Source of the DNA: Selaginella tamariscina
Taxonomy: Eukaryota > Streptophyta > Lycopodiopsida > Selaginellales > Selaginellaceae
Assembly: GCA_003024785.1 (NCBI GenBank)
Contig: PUQB01000016.1
Span: forward strand, 834,501 to 898,500
DNA: 64,000 nt
Direction: 5' to 3'
Translations under genes and position numbers: made by a program
Shown: piece after piece, positions 49,405 to 61,028 of the stretch
Layout: the number at the start of each line of letters is the position of its first letter
Position numbering within the stretch: the first letter of the stretch is position 1
Notes under the pieces: generated by a model
What the model saw: the letters and a program-made list of their open reading frames with translations, nothing else
What the model was told of the DNA's origin: nothing
Database searches by the model: none

Positions 49405-50290
49405 GTGCCACATGTCAGAATGACAGAGTTCATGCAGGAAATAGATAATAATGCAGCTCAAAACATCGTTACCATGGGGACCACTTTAATTTTTCATCAC
49501 CATTTATTGGCTTTAGTTCCTAAATCACTTTCTTCAGTGCCTATAATATCTGAATCTTGTAAGGATGATATACAATTAAATGATAAAGGAATAAGTAACG
49601 ATTAGTGTCAATAGATAAATGTGAAAGGGACCAAACAAGTGAGTTGCAAAGCATTCAAGAGGTAACACTACCCCATGTTACTCATGACCATATTGTGTTG
49701 TTGGATGTCAATAGTGTTCTGCTTCATCGACAAAGGCCCGAGGATAGAAAAGAAATCAAACAAGGAGATTTCATTCCTTGTCATGGTAAATTTTCGATAT
49801 GATATCATTTTTCATTCAGGGTTGGACCGTCTCTTTCAAAAGTTTAAAAAGATGGGTGCACTTGTGGGGATTTAGTCATGCATGCAGATTCACAACTTGA
49901 CACCGCTGCTGAATTTGCTTAAGAAACATAGTACTATTGCAGAAGAGATGATTCGTAAAAATTGGATTTTTGACCAGCGAATATGTTATAAACCTCTCGA
50001 ATTTCACAATATAAGAAAGGAAAGCAAGCCATACTTCTTCAAGAATGAAAGATTAATTGGGCTTCATGGGGAGATCAATCAATGAAGAACACACATATCT
50101 TAGTGGTAGACGACTCTCCTTAGAAAACTATGCTTAACCAAAACATTACTTGTATTCATCCAATCACTTTCGACCCATATTCTGATACTAATACCATGGA
50201 TGAGCTAGTGAACTACTTGGATACGTGCCTCAGAAAGAAGAATCTTGAAAACTTTTGTGAGCAGTATCCACCTATATCAAACATTTCCTA
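49405..50290 (+). pseudogene. FCP1/NIF-like HAD phosphatase remnant (left arm)
   Basis: 'DHIVLLDVNSVLLHR' (HAD motif I, DxN variant instead of DxDxT), then 'HSGLDRLFQKFKKMGALVGI' (the 'RPGLxxFL...xVGIWS' segment), 'IAEEMIRKNWIFDQRICYKP' with 'KPYFFKNERL' (Lys motif), and, across a frame break, 'THILVVDDSP' equivalents near 50100 and 'MDELVNYLDTCLRKKNLENF'. The DD-S-P motif is clear in the mirror copy. Plant FCP1-like proteins with 'DxNG' at motif I are known (family knowledge). Stops and frameshifts interrupt it. Confidence 0.6.
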
Positions 50291-51470
50291 AGCTTTTCTT
50301 TCTCGTGATTTTGAGTTTTATAAAATGAAGGATAGCAATCGGGCGCTTTACATATTATTCTTAAGGAAATCATTTTTTAGATGAGCCTTTATGCAGACCT
50401 GGTCTTATCACATCTTATGTATTAACAAGGATGCAACTCCAACTGCATTCGTAAGAGTGTTATGTAGTGGCAACAACATTAAAATATTGACCAAAATAAT
50501 TCAGATTTAGACAAAATGAGGAGATTTTCTCTGTATGTTAGGAAGAAAGTATTTATAAATAAATTAACATGTTGATAAAAATGATTTCATTTGTAATTAT
50601 GTTTGATAGTATTTTTTTATTATTGTAAACTATTTTTAGAACGAAGAATCATATGAATATTCTAAGATATTTTAGGAATATTCCTTACTAAGTAAGGTTA
50701 TTGAAGGATTAATTATTAATTAATTAATATTTAAGGCTTAATTACATATTAATTAAATAATTAATTAATAATTAAAACTTAAGTATTAATTAGTAATTTA
50801 TTTTATATTCCCATTTTCACGTATCATGCCCATTTTAATTACAACGTGCATATATAAATGTATATATGCATGTTGTAACTAAAATGGGTATAATACATGA
50901 AAATATAAATATAAAATAAATTACTAATTAATACTTAAGTTTTAATTATTAATTAATTATTTAATTAATATATAATTAAACCTTAAATATTAATTAATTA
51001 ATAAATTAATCCTTCATTAACCTTACTTAGTAAGGAATATGTTTAAAATATCTTAGAATATTCATATTATTCTTTGTTGTAAAAATAATTTACAATAATT
51101 AAAAAATACTATCAAACATAATTACGAATGAAATCATTTCCTTATCAACCTGTTAATCTATTTGTAAATACTTTCCTCTTTAACCATACAAAGAAATCTC
51201 CTTATTTTATCTAAGTCATCACTTTCCGGATTAATCAAATCATTTATGTCAATATCTTTATATTGTTGTCAACACTCTCACGAATGCAGTTAGGAGTTAC
51301 CATCCTTGTTAATACATAAGTTGTGATAAGAACAGGAGTGCACAAAGGCTTATTTAAAACATGACGTTCCTTAAGAATAATATTGTAAAGCACTCGGTTG
51401 CTCTCCTTCAATTATAAAATTTAAAATCACAATAAAGAAAAGCTTCAAAATATGTTTGATATGGTGGATA

Positions 51471-52281
51471 TTACTCACAAAAGTTTTTAAGATTCTTCTT
51501 TCTAAGGCATGTATCTAAGTAGTTCACTAGCTCATCCATGGTATTAATATCAGAATATGGGTCGAAAGTGATTGGATGGATACAAGCAATGTTTGGGTCG
51601 AGCATAACTTTTTGAGGAGAGTCATCTACCACTAAGATATGTGTGTTCTTCATTATCCTTAACTGATTGATCTCCCAATAAAGTCTAATTAATTTTTCAT
51701 TCTTGAAGAAATATGGCTTCTTTCCTTTCTTATATCGTAAAATTTGAGAGGTTTAAACATATTCGCTAGTCAAAAATTTAATCTTTATAAATCACCTCTT
51801 TTGCAACACTACAATATTTCTTAAACAAATTCAGCAATGGTGTAAGTTGTGAATCTGCATGCATGACCAAATCCCCACAAGTGCACCCATCTCCTTAAGC
51901 TTTTTGAAAGAGATGGTCCAACCTCGGGCGAAAAATGATATCATGTCGAAATTTACTATGATAAGGAATGAAGCAAAACACCATTGACATCCAGCAACAC
52001 AATATGACCATGGGTAACAAAGGGTAGCGTTGTTGCAACTCACTTGTTTGGTCCCTTTCACATTTATCTGTTGACACTATATTGTTGCCTATCCCTTTAT
52101 CATTTACTTGTACATCATCCTTACAAGATTCAGATATTGTAGGCACTAAAGAAAGTGATTTAGGAACTGAAGCCAATATAAATGGTGATGAAAAAATTGA
52201 AGTGGTCCCCATGGTAACGATGTTTTGAGCTGCATTATTATCCATTTTCTGCATGAACTCTGTCATTCTGACATGTGGCAC
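51471..52281 (-). pseudogene. FCP1/NIF-like HAD phosphatase remnant (right arm)
   Basis: Mirror copy. 'NTHILVVDDSPQKVMLDPNI' and 'NTMDELVNYLDTCLRKKNLK' (51471-51653) show the late HAD motif DDSPxK. Upstream pieces 'HVRMTEFMQKMDNNAAQNIV' and 'LVPTISESCKDDVQVNDKGI' lie at 51895-52281. Motif I is frameshifted here. Confidence 0.6.
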
Positions 52282-52532
52282 AAGAAATTTTTGCCAAACC
52301 CCTCTCTTACCTCATGGCAATGCTGAAAATCCATGTTCTCAATTGTTTCATTACATCTGCAAAATGATAGTTAGCTGGCCTTATAATTATCAAGGTATAT
52401 TTACCTTCTTAATGTGTAACCCATGTTTGAATTAAAAGCTTCTTTAATCCTTGAGAATTTATTTTCTGTACAAATATAAATGTAATATGCAAAAATGCCT
52501 TACGTTACACTCATTTACAACTATTCGTCACT

Positions 52533-53963
52533 TTAAGAATTCATTAATAATTCTTCTTCCCTATTACCTTCTAAGTGAGGCGAATAAGGTCTAAGCTGCT
52601 TGGTAGATCGTTTATGATCTTCCGTATCTTCTGTTGATATTTCCATAAGTAATGGAGTATGTGAATGTTCTGTATTCCTCGAGATAACTTCCGGTCTAAT
52701 ATCTGATTGAAGATCGTCCTCAGACTCCGACATTGAACCAGATTCCTCATCAGAGCTATCGCACTTCTCAGGAGGGAACTTTCCCAAATACTCCTATATA
52801 GGTTTGTTGGGGTAGTTAGTTGAGAACCTCTTTATCCACTTGTTCAAGTCTTCAAGCATGGTCTTATTCTTTTTCAATGGCAAACATACATGTATCCCGA
52901 AGGTAACACTCCTTCAAGACGGATCCCCTAGTGCAGTAGTCAAAAACCCATGCATCACTGTGAGGACCCTTGATCAAGTTGATGATGCTTCGTGCAGCCT
53001 GACTTGTAACGTTTGGATAACGTACATTGCCAAATATGTCCCTCCATCGGTGTATCAAATGGAGGTTCAGGCTCGTTTGAGTACAAACAGATGCATGGCC
53101 AGTCATTTGGAAGTTTGAAATTGTTTGGCGCATTTTAACAACCAAGTGAACAACTGTATTAATACACTTGGGATCAACATTGTTCATATAAAATCTAGTC
53201 CAACGATGTCTATTCTTCTTAACGAAGATGAAGGCAAAAGTATCAGTGACATGAGCAAGAATCAATAAATAAATACCTAAGAACCTAGGTATTAGTTAAG
53301 AGTGCAAAAATTCAATAATAAATACCTTCTATATACATGCTTGCATGGCTAAGTTTCTCCACTAGATCCTCTAGTGCCCTATCTGATGAAGGATTTTTTG
53401 ACACCCGACGATCCATCACGAACATTTGAAACGGTTTCCTACAAGCAGTGATGTTACCCCATAAAGTCTTCGAATCCGAACAAACATCTATAGGGCTTGT
53501 CATAATTCGTAGCATCCTCCTTTATAAGGTTCAACTCGGTTCTTTACTGCTGAAGGATTATCATAAGAGAAGGCGTCATCATGATGTTCTCCTTTTTAAT
53601 GTTGGCATGCAATAGATTCTTGCCCAAATCTTTCAACTAGTTCACCCATTGGACAAGCATATCATCGTCTGTCACATGCAAATATTTGCTGACCTCTTCA
53701 TATGTTAAAGCCAAGGTCCAACCCAGTTTGTGACAGTGTATTCCTAACCACTCCTTAAAGTGCATAACCATCTTCAGCTCTATTGCCTTGAGATGAAAAG
53801 GAGAGGTGGGGCTGCTATTATTAATATGTAGTTTGCCATTAACCATCAAATCAACCAAGACTTCCATCTCCTCCATCGTTGTTCTATTTAAAGGCTTCAA
53901 CCATGTGAGCTTGAAATCGTTGTCTACATCCTTTGCAAATTGAATAGACTTAGCCTTTGCCAT
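52533..53963 (-). pseudogene. Methyltransferase-like gene remnant (right arm)
   Basis: Mirror copy with better-kept parts: 'AKSIQFAKDVDNDFKLTWLK', 'TMEEMEVLVDLMVNGKLHIN', 'HFKEWLGIHCHKLGWTLALT', 'LFVMDRRVSKNPSSDRALED' family residues (53312-53515), 'DAWVFDYCTRGSVLKECYLR' with 'DTCMFAIEKE' (52864-53265), and the acidic tail 'SDEESGSMSESEDDLQSD' (52533-52787). The terminal 'AIEKE' matches the 'E' that follows motif I in many methyltransferases. The motif IV region is frameshifted differently from the left arm. Confidence 0.4.
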
Positions 53964-54033
53964 CTTACTGAGTTTCTTTGCAGACTTCTTCGAGGCTCCC
54001 CTTCACTTGTTTGCTTCTTCTTTAGTGTTTCTA

Positions 54034-56745
54034 GGATTATGTGTACGTATGGGTGAACACCATTTGCAAACATGTTGAGGTTCCTAGAATGGAATTTGAA
54101 GAGGGTTCTCATGTATTGTGGAATGTGGATGAAATCAAGGCTGACATAGAATATGCAGAGTCACAAACAAATAGTAATACGAGTTCACCAGATAATGACT
54201 TGCCTGTTGTGATGGATGAGGTAATTCTCTTTCTTCATGAGATCAAGGCATCATCACAGCTAGAAATCCAATGGAAGCCATATCAGAAGAGAAACTAGGG
54301 GCCTACTTCGTGGTGTAGTTGTGACAGAGGTTTCACCTAATGGCACATTGCATCTTGGATCCCTCGTGAGATGGCAAACATCTGAATTAAGACAGCGAGA
54401 TGGTTCAACATATTCAAAATTGAATTTCAATAATAACAACCTGGAAGGACAACCCATATTTGAAGAGATTCTTTGCATTAATCTTATAGTAAGAAAAAGG
54501 CGATTCATGGGTTGTAGATCTGCCTCTACAAGTTCCAGCAAGAGGGTCAAGATGGATTCTACATCTTCAGCAAGCGTTGCTAGCATTTCCACGGTTGATT
54601 GTTGCAAGAAGAAGTGTTGTCAGATGGCAAACCAGAATGAAAATACCCAATGTAGACATGCCTTTTGTATGCTCACCCAAAAGCAAATGCATGAATTTGT
54701 ATATACTGCACTAACTGGGTGTATTGATGGAATGGCCTTGGACACATGTTATTAGAGTACATCCATGGTATTTAATAAGGTGGCCATCTGCTTCAAAGCT
54801 TGGTACACTATATACGGGATCCCAAAAGCCACGTTCTACCGTCGGAGGGATGAGTGGCTAGATGGAGTGCGCACCTCAGTACATGGGAACACTCGCCTAG
54901 TCAAAACCCATTCTCACATTGTGGTAACCATAGAGATACTCAAAGCTTTTGTGGAAGCAAATGTAGACAAGATGCCTCACAAATGCCGAACCACAAATGT
55001 AGGGGTCAAAGAAAATCTCAAGGTTTTGCCTTCAATCTACACTTAATTGAAGCTGTGTGAACATGTGAACAAGTGCCTCAGTTTAATGGGGCTCAAAACA
55101 ATTTGCACTGGTACCTTCAACAACATATGGAATACTCATTTTAAAGATGTGTAAATTGCAAAACACTCTAGCTTTTCCAAGTGTGACACTTATACATCAT
55201 TGAAGGATGCAGAGGCTTATGCAAAAACCTTGGTGGAAATCATTGTCATTCAAAAGAAAATGGAAACCCACATGATTGCACAACAAACTTGCCGGTCTTA
55301 GTACTATGCACACCGCATGCTTTCTATGTCACGCTCATTAGAATACCTGTGCTTGATCCATGACAAGATGGATCATTTAAAGACCAACATTCCAAGGCTC
55401 GTTGCAACACCAAAATGCCTTGGAAATGTCATGAAACTTCCGATTTCATTGACATGTGTGCTAACACATGGACATGGTTGTGAATCATATGGACACTTTT
55501 CACTTCCAAATTGGTCTAGCAACTCCAATTTCACTATTGGGTCGTTGGCCATGTGTTTCAGAAACCTTGAAGCCCACTCACAAACAAGTTCTATGAATGA
55601 TCTCAAAGTGAAGAAATAACAGTTTCAACCTTTACATAATGCTCTCATGAACACGTCTGCACTTAAGGCTACTTGGGAATATGAGAGGCATTGTCAGCAG
55701 CTTGCACAAAAAACAAATGGTCCTGTTGAGAGTTCTGGTTCAATAGAGGGATTTAACTCAAATAGTGTACATGTGTCCTCAACATCAAATAAGATTTCTC
55801 GTCATTTGCTTTTACAGATGAATTGTGCATACGAGAACAAAAATAGGTAAATCATTTTATTTAAGGGTTTCTCAAGCTCATACTTACTTTTATTTTCTAA
55901 ATATGTACTAGCATACTTGTTAATGCTTATTGTCAAAGGTGTGTTTGAGACAATCATGCTCAATTTCCTTATGGTTAGTCACACTCATGAAGATATTAAT
56001 GTGTTCTTCAGCAAGGTCTCCAACTCTACAAAAAGGACATGTGCACTTACCTTACTGCATATGATGAATCTGTTTGAAAATTGCACCTTAAAAAAAAGTT
56101 GTGTTTTGCTTGTGACTGAGGTGTCAACTTTAAAAAGTTTCTTAAGGAGTATATCAAAGAGGGGAGCGATTCTTTAGTCAGTCACCTTGTGCCACTACAA
56201 TTCTTTTTCTCCATAAGAGATGATATACTTATTATGTAGTACAAGTTACGGCCATCAGAACATGAGTGGTTACCGAAATAGGGCTTAATGCTCTTAAAAA
56301 ATGGAGAGGATGGAAAGTCACTTCTCCCATAAGGACAACTTCATTGAGTGCCCAACTCAAGGAACAAAAGATTATTATTGATAGCATCAAAAAATATGTG
56401 GCATGGGTTCAAAAATCGATGCCAAAAAATTCTAATAAGGCAACTGGTTACTCAAAACTATATAAGCATATGGTTGACTATTGAAAGACTATTGTTCGAG
56501 AGTTAAAAGGGCCTATTATCACAAGTACAAAATTGCAACACCCTTTTTGGCCTAAAACAAGGTGGCGAGAGGAGATTGAAATGACATCAATGAGCACAAA
56601 CGACATAAAAGCCAGTAGTGATGTGAAAGTGCAAACCCCACACATTATTAAACAAACGAACCAAAAACCTAAACCATACTTTAATTGTTACAAGGATCTT
56701 CAAAAAACTGATGATTGTCCTCATTATTCCAGATGTGTCATATAA
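54034..56745 (+). pseudogene. DUF7869-type transposon-like gene, copy 2 (5'-truncated)
   Basis: Collinear with copy 1 in opposite orientation: 'VYVWVNTICKHVEVPRMEFE' relation at 54041, 'CCKKKCCQMANQNENTQCRH', 'SIYGIPKATFYRRRDEWLDG'-like (54765-54870), 'ESYGHFSLPNWSSNSNFTIG', 'LLQMNCAYENKNR', 'VSHTHEDINVFFSKVSNSTK', 'IKKYVAWVQKSMPKNSNKAT' and 'HPFWPKTRWREEIEM'. Compared with copy 1, the Asp codon before NCA is deleted and HEDID reads HEDIN, so the two best candidate acidic catalytic positions are lost. Many stops and frameshifts. The 5' end is cut at the palindrome junction. Confidence 0.7.
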
Positions 56746-59573
56746 TCAACCTATTTAGATGAGTAAAATTATCGACATACTTGAAGTTATCATAAAAAAT
56801 AATATGATTAAGGTTGCATGGTTCAAACCATAAAAAAAGGCGATACGAGAAGAAGAGCAAAAGATATAATGGATGCCTAGAGAAAACATAGTCTCCCAAT
56901 TAAAATGTTTTGTTAATTATGACTTTATCAACGCTTCTTAAACATCCACCTATATCGAATGTATTTAACATTTATAAAACTGCAAGAAAATGTATGTTTT
57001 TTAAAGCTTAAAGCAATTACAAAATTATAAAATATAATATATTTAATATTCATAATTATATAAACTCTTTAATAATTGTACCAAATTGTTTACTTAACTA
57101 TATCAATTTATAAAAAGATATGCAAGATTGACTATATAGAATTTTGTATATTATATATATATTATTACTAGTACAAATGTTTAATTAATGTTATATTTAA
57201 ATATTAATATTTTAATAACAACATCAATATTTATATAATGTACCTCTCATGCTCTTTAATAATTTATATTAGGCCCATACAATCTTAAATATGATATATA
57301 TATAACTTAATACCTTCTACTTTTATAATGTTATGAATGCTATAGTTTATTAAAGAGTCAATTACAAAAATAAAATATTCTAAAGAATATTTGTTTTCAA
57401 ACATATATTTTAAAGAATATTCTTTCTTTAAACATATATTATTCTAAAGAATATTCTTTTAATATTAGAAAATACTAATTAAATAACTAAAATTACTAAT
57501 TATTAAGAAATGGGACTATAGACATTTTCATTTTAATTACAACTTATATGTATTATGTATGCATGTGTACAAGCATACATCATATATAACCCCAAATATG
57601 AATGTATAAAATAAAATAAAACTATAAAAGTTATAATAAAATGAGTAATAAGTGTTCATTATAAATTTTATAATATATGTTCTTTTATAAAGTATAATGT
57701 TTTCTTTAATTGTGTTAAGAAATATACTTATTTCATTAATTAAAAATTATATATTGGCAAAGTGATAAGTTTGTTTCTAAAATTTTAATAAATTGTTTCA
57801 CATTTAAATTATGCTTAAACATTATAGTTATACATTATTTAAAATAAGTAATATCTTATTTCCAAGGTAATATAGTACATGGATAGTTTAGAGTTTTATT
57901 GTAGTTTTAAACTTAAAAAATTAAAATTATCTATTAAAATGATTTGAATTTAATCTTAAACTTTATTAACTTTCAAAAGAAGGAATATATTAGTAATAAC
58001 CCGTGTGTAAGATAAATATATAATATATAATTTGAATATGTGTTTTAATTAAATAATTTAATATATTTCGACTTCAACTTTTTTAAAAATAAAATAAAAT
58101 TAGAGTATGAATAAAAAACGTGTTTAGTGTCCTTAAAGTTTTAAAAATACATATAATTATAAAAAATTTATTTCCATCAAATATATCTTAAAGTCATAAA
58201 AATTTATTTCTATATATAACATATAATACCTCCATATAAAGATTGTAGTAATAATAATAATTATTATTATTATAAGAAAATATTGACATGGTAAAGTGGT
58301 AAATGTGATTGTTTAATTTAATTTTTATTATTGTATATAATTTAAAATTTATTTTATTTTTTACCCTTATTTTAATTAATTAAACAAACACAAATTAAAA
58401 ATGCACTTTTAATGAGCCTAAATTAAAAGTTAATTCTTTTTTATTATAATAACAAAGCTAAATCAATTATGCAAGCCATATGTTTTGATTCACTTTTGAA
58501 TTTAAATAGGAATTATTTGTTTTAATTATTTATATAATTTTGGTAAAGATAAATGATTTACATATAATGAAGCACATGAAAAATACACATCAAAAACTTA
58601 ATCTTATTTTTTTATGTTTGATCTTTAATGTTATATTACTTATTGATTTATCAATATAATGACAAAACTTGTTTAATATTCCAAGGGTTAATGAGATGGC
58701 AAAATTATTTATATGGCTAATAATATATATAAATTATAAATAAATACTAAAATTATGTTGTACAATTACAAAACTTATTTAATATTCTAGGGATTAATAA
58801 TAGGGTAAACTTATTTATATGGCAACCAATATATAAAATTATTTATAATTACTAAGTTACATCACATAAATTACATGATTCACTTGATAATTATTATTAA
58901 ACAATTTCTTAATATTATCACTAAAAATCATATTCTTCTTAAGTTATAAAATTATTATAACTAATTATTCATGTGTTACATGTTTACTGTGGTATAATAC
59001 AAATTTAATTGATGCATTAGTAATGTCTCTATGTTTGGTTAAATCACTTGTGTAGATAAACAAGGATAACATTATTTTTAGTTTCTGAAAAATTATAATT
59101 GAGTAACAAGTGGTATAGTCTAAGGTATTCATTTATTAAATTTTATAAATAATTATTTCAAATAGTCTAGAAAATATATAATTCTTTAATGCATTTTACA
59201 TATTCAATCTCAATATATTTCTAAATTGCATGTTATATTATCGGCAGTGCATAATATATAATATTAAAAATTATATACTTTGAAATATATTAAAAAGACA
59301 TTATTGATTTTAAAATTCATCTTTCAACATAAATTTCACTAATGCAATATTAAAATTAAAAAGAAAATATAAAATTTATAAATTCGCATTACATTTGAAT
59401 TAAGAATAATAGCATTATTGTTGTATTTTATGTTAATCTTTTCTCCTAATGAATTTAATGTTTTTGGTTTTAGTTTTGTCTTAATTTCTTATTTGTTAAT
59501 GTCACCTTTTTTTTATCTTAATTACAATATTGTATTTATTCATGATTTAAATTTTTTTTTAAGAATGTATTGT
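56746..59573. other. 2.8 kb AT-rich intergenic DNA
   Basis: No gene, RNA or clear repeat unit recognised. 'AAAGAATATT' recurs several times around 57380-57470. Confidence 0.55.
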
Positions 59574-59775
59574 AAGATACTGTATATTATGTAACGTAAT
59601 GTATATACGCATGTGTATATACACACATGCATGTGACACATGGGTGGTGATCTGGCCGCCATGTGTCAGCGCCACGTGTCGCATGTGTGCCACGTGGCAG
59701 GAGGTCTCCTGTATATAAGCAGGGTTTTTGTAGCTTAATGGATCTGACATTTTTAATATATATCGCTCTTTCATT
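59574..59775 (+). repeat. Candidate 5' LTR (or its 3' part) of the Ty3/gypsy element
   Basis: Composition changes sharply from AT-rich at about 59574 ('TGTAAGATACTG'). The block contains two G-box-type sites ('GCCACGTGTCG', 'GCCACGTGGCA'), a TATA box 'TGTATATAAGCAGG' at about 59710, and a CA end before 'TTGGTGGAGAAG', which could be a primer-binding site. The 3' LTR is outside the window, so this cannot be confirmed here. Confidence 0.35.
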
Positions 59776-59837
59776 GGTGGAGAAGTTGGGTATTCCTTTC
59801 TTCCGCCTTTTCCTTTTCGTTTTTCATGACGAAAATA

Positions 59838-61028
59838 TGGAGACGGCGTTTAGCATTATTGCTACTGCTATTGATGCACAAACTAAGTTGTTGGAGCGCT
59901 TTGTTGAGGGTCCGTCCTCCTCTTCCCCGTTGAGCCTCATGCCGGGGGATCTGCTTCTAGTACTCCTTCATCTTCTTCACAGGCCACAAATCCGAGGGTT
60001 CGACCCCGATCTTTTTGTGGTGATCCGGGAGATGATGTATACCACTGGTTTGATCATTTCCAAGTCATTGTTCGTTACCATGGTTGGGATGAGGCCCGTG
60101 CTCTCAGAGAATTCCCTACATGTTTGGAAGGCCTGCGCTCAAGTGGTATAATGGATTGGCTGCGGAGATTCAAGCCAATAGTAATCGGTTAACGGAATGC
60201 CTCAAACGTACGTTTGGCAAAGTTGAGGATTCAGATGATGCTTTCCAACAACTGCATGCGATACGACAACATCCTGGTGAGTCTGTTATGCGGTTCAGTA
60301 TTAGGTTCGGGGATTTAGTTCGGCGTGCATATCCTAACATGCCTGAGCCTATTAAGCTCGGTATGTTATGGCCAACTATGCGACCCGAACTTGTTCGATT
60401 CGTTCGGGCTCTTCGTCCTACCACATTGGAGGAAGCTTTTGCACTAGCTCAACGTTTTGAGTTGGTGCCTGGTGAGGGCCGTGTTCCCCTTGGGTTACCT
60501 GCTCCTCTTGTTCAGCGTGCTGATCCAATGGAGGTTGATGCTGCTGCATATGTGCCCGCACGGCAAGCCTTTCGTGGTCGACCTCGGGGCCCACCCCGTG
60601 GACCACCTCCACGAAATCGTCCTGCACCTGCTCCAGTACCTGCCCGTGGTGGTCAAAATCCACGGATTCGTGACAGGAGGAATCGGAACAATGCAGGTCG
60701 ACCCAATCAAGTTCATTGTTGGGCCTGTTGGGCACCTGGACATACTTGGCGGGCATGCGATGTGTATCCTGATTGGCGTCCACCACATCCAGGCTGGCGA
60801 CCATATGTTCCGGATGGTGTGCCTGTGGCGGCCATTATGGCTATGATGAGCTTCCAGATGACGAAGCCTCTCTTGCAGGTGGATCTGTTGCGGAAAACCA
60901 GTAATCGTACGGGCGACGGAGGGATCCCGTGCGATGGAGACTTCACCTCCATGTTTTTTGCTATGCATATCAAGGTTTGCAAGTTCCACCAGATCATCCA
61001 GTTTTCACATTTTCTGCACGGTGAATGA
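59838..61028 (+). CDS. Ty3/gypsy gag (frameshifted)
   Basis: The ATG at 59838 gives 'METAFSIIATAIDAQTKLLE'. After one frame change, 'DDVYHWFDHFQVIVRYHGWD' is typical of the retrotransposon gag capsid fold. Then, from about 60125, 'KWYNGLAAEIQANSNRLTEC' and 'RQHPGESVMRFSIRFGDLVR'. A basic, proline-rich stretch precedes one zinc knuckle, 'CWACWAPGHTWRAC' (CX2CX4HX4C). Gag assembles particles that package the element RNA. Two frame changes (about 59990 and 60130) break it. Confidence 0.8.

Larger units (their letters stand above)
47641..50855 (+). repeat. Left arm of a 6.4-kb palindrome
   Basis: Starting at 'AACACTAAAGAAGAA' (47643), the whole segment matches the reverse complement of 50863-54032, with substitutions and small indels. 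The axis lies at about 50859, where 'CCCATTTTAATTACAAC' and 'GTTGTAACTAAAATGGG' face each other across about 25 bp. By hand count, 40 of 48 residues agree between 47890-48033 and its mirror near 53637-53790. Confidence 0.88.
50863..54032 (-). repeat. Right arm of the 6.4-kb palindrome
   Basis: Mirror image of 47641-50855. It ends at 'CTTCTTTAGTGTTTCTAGG' (54014-54034), where it directly joins the truncated 5' end of DUF7869 copy 2. Landmark pairs: 'CCTTACTAAGTAAGG' at about 50683 and 'CCTTACTTAGTAAGG' at about 51021; the phosphatase remnant at 49405-50290 and 51471-52281. Confidence 0.88.
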
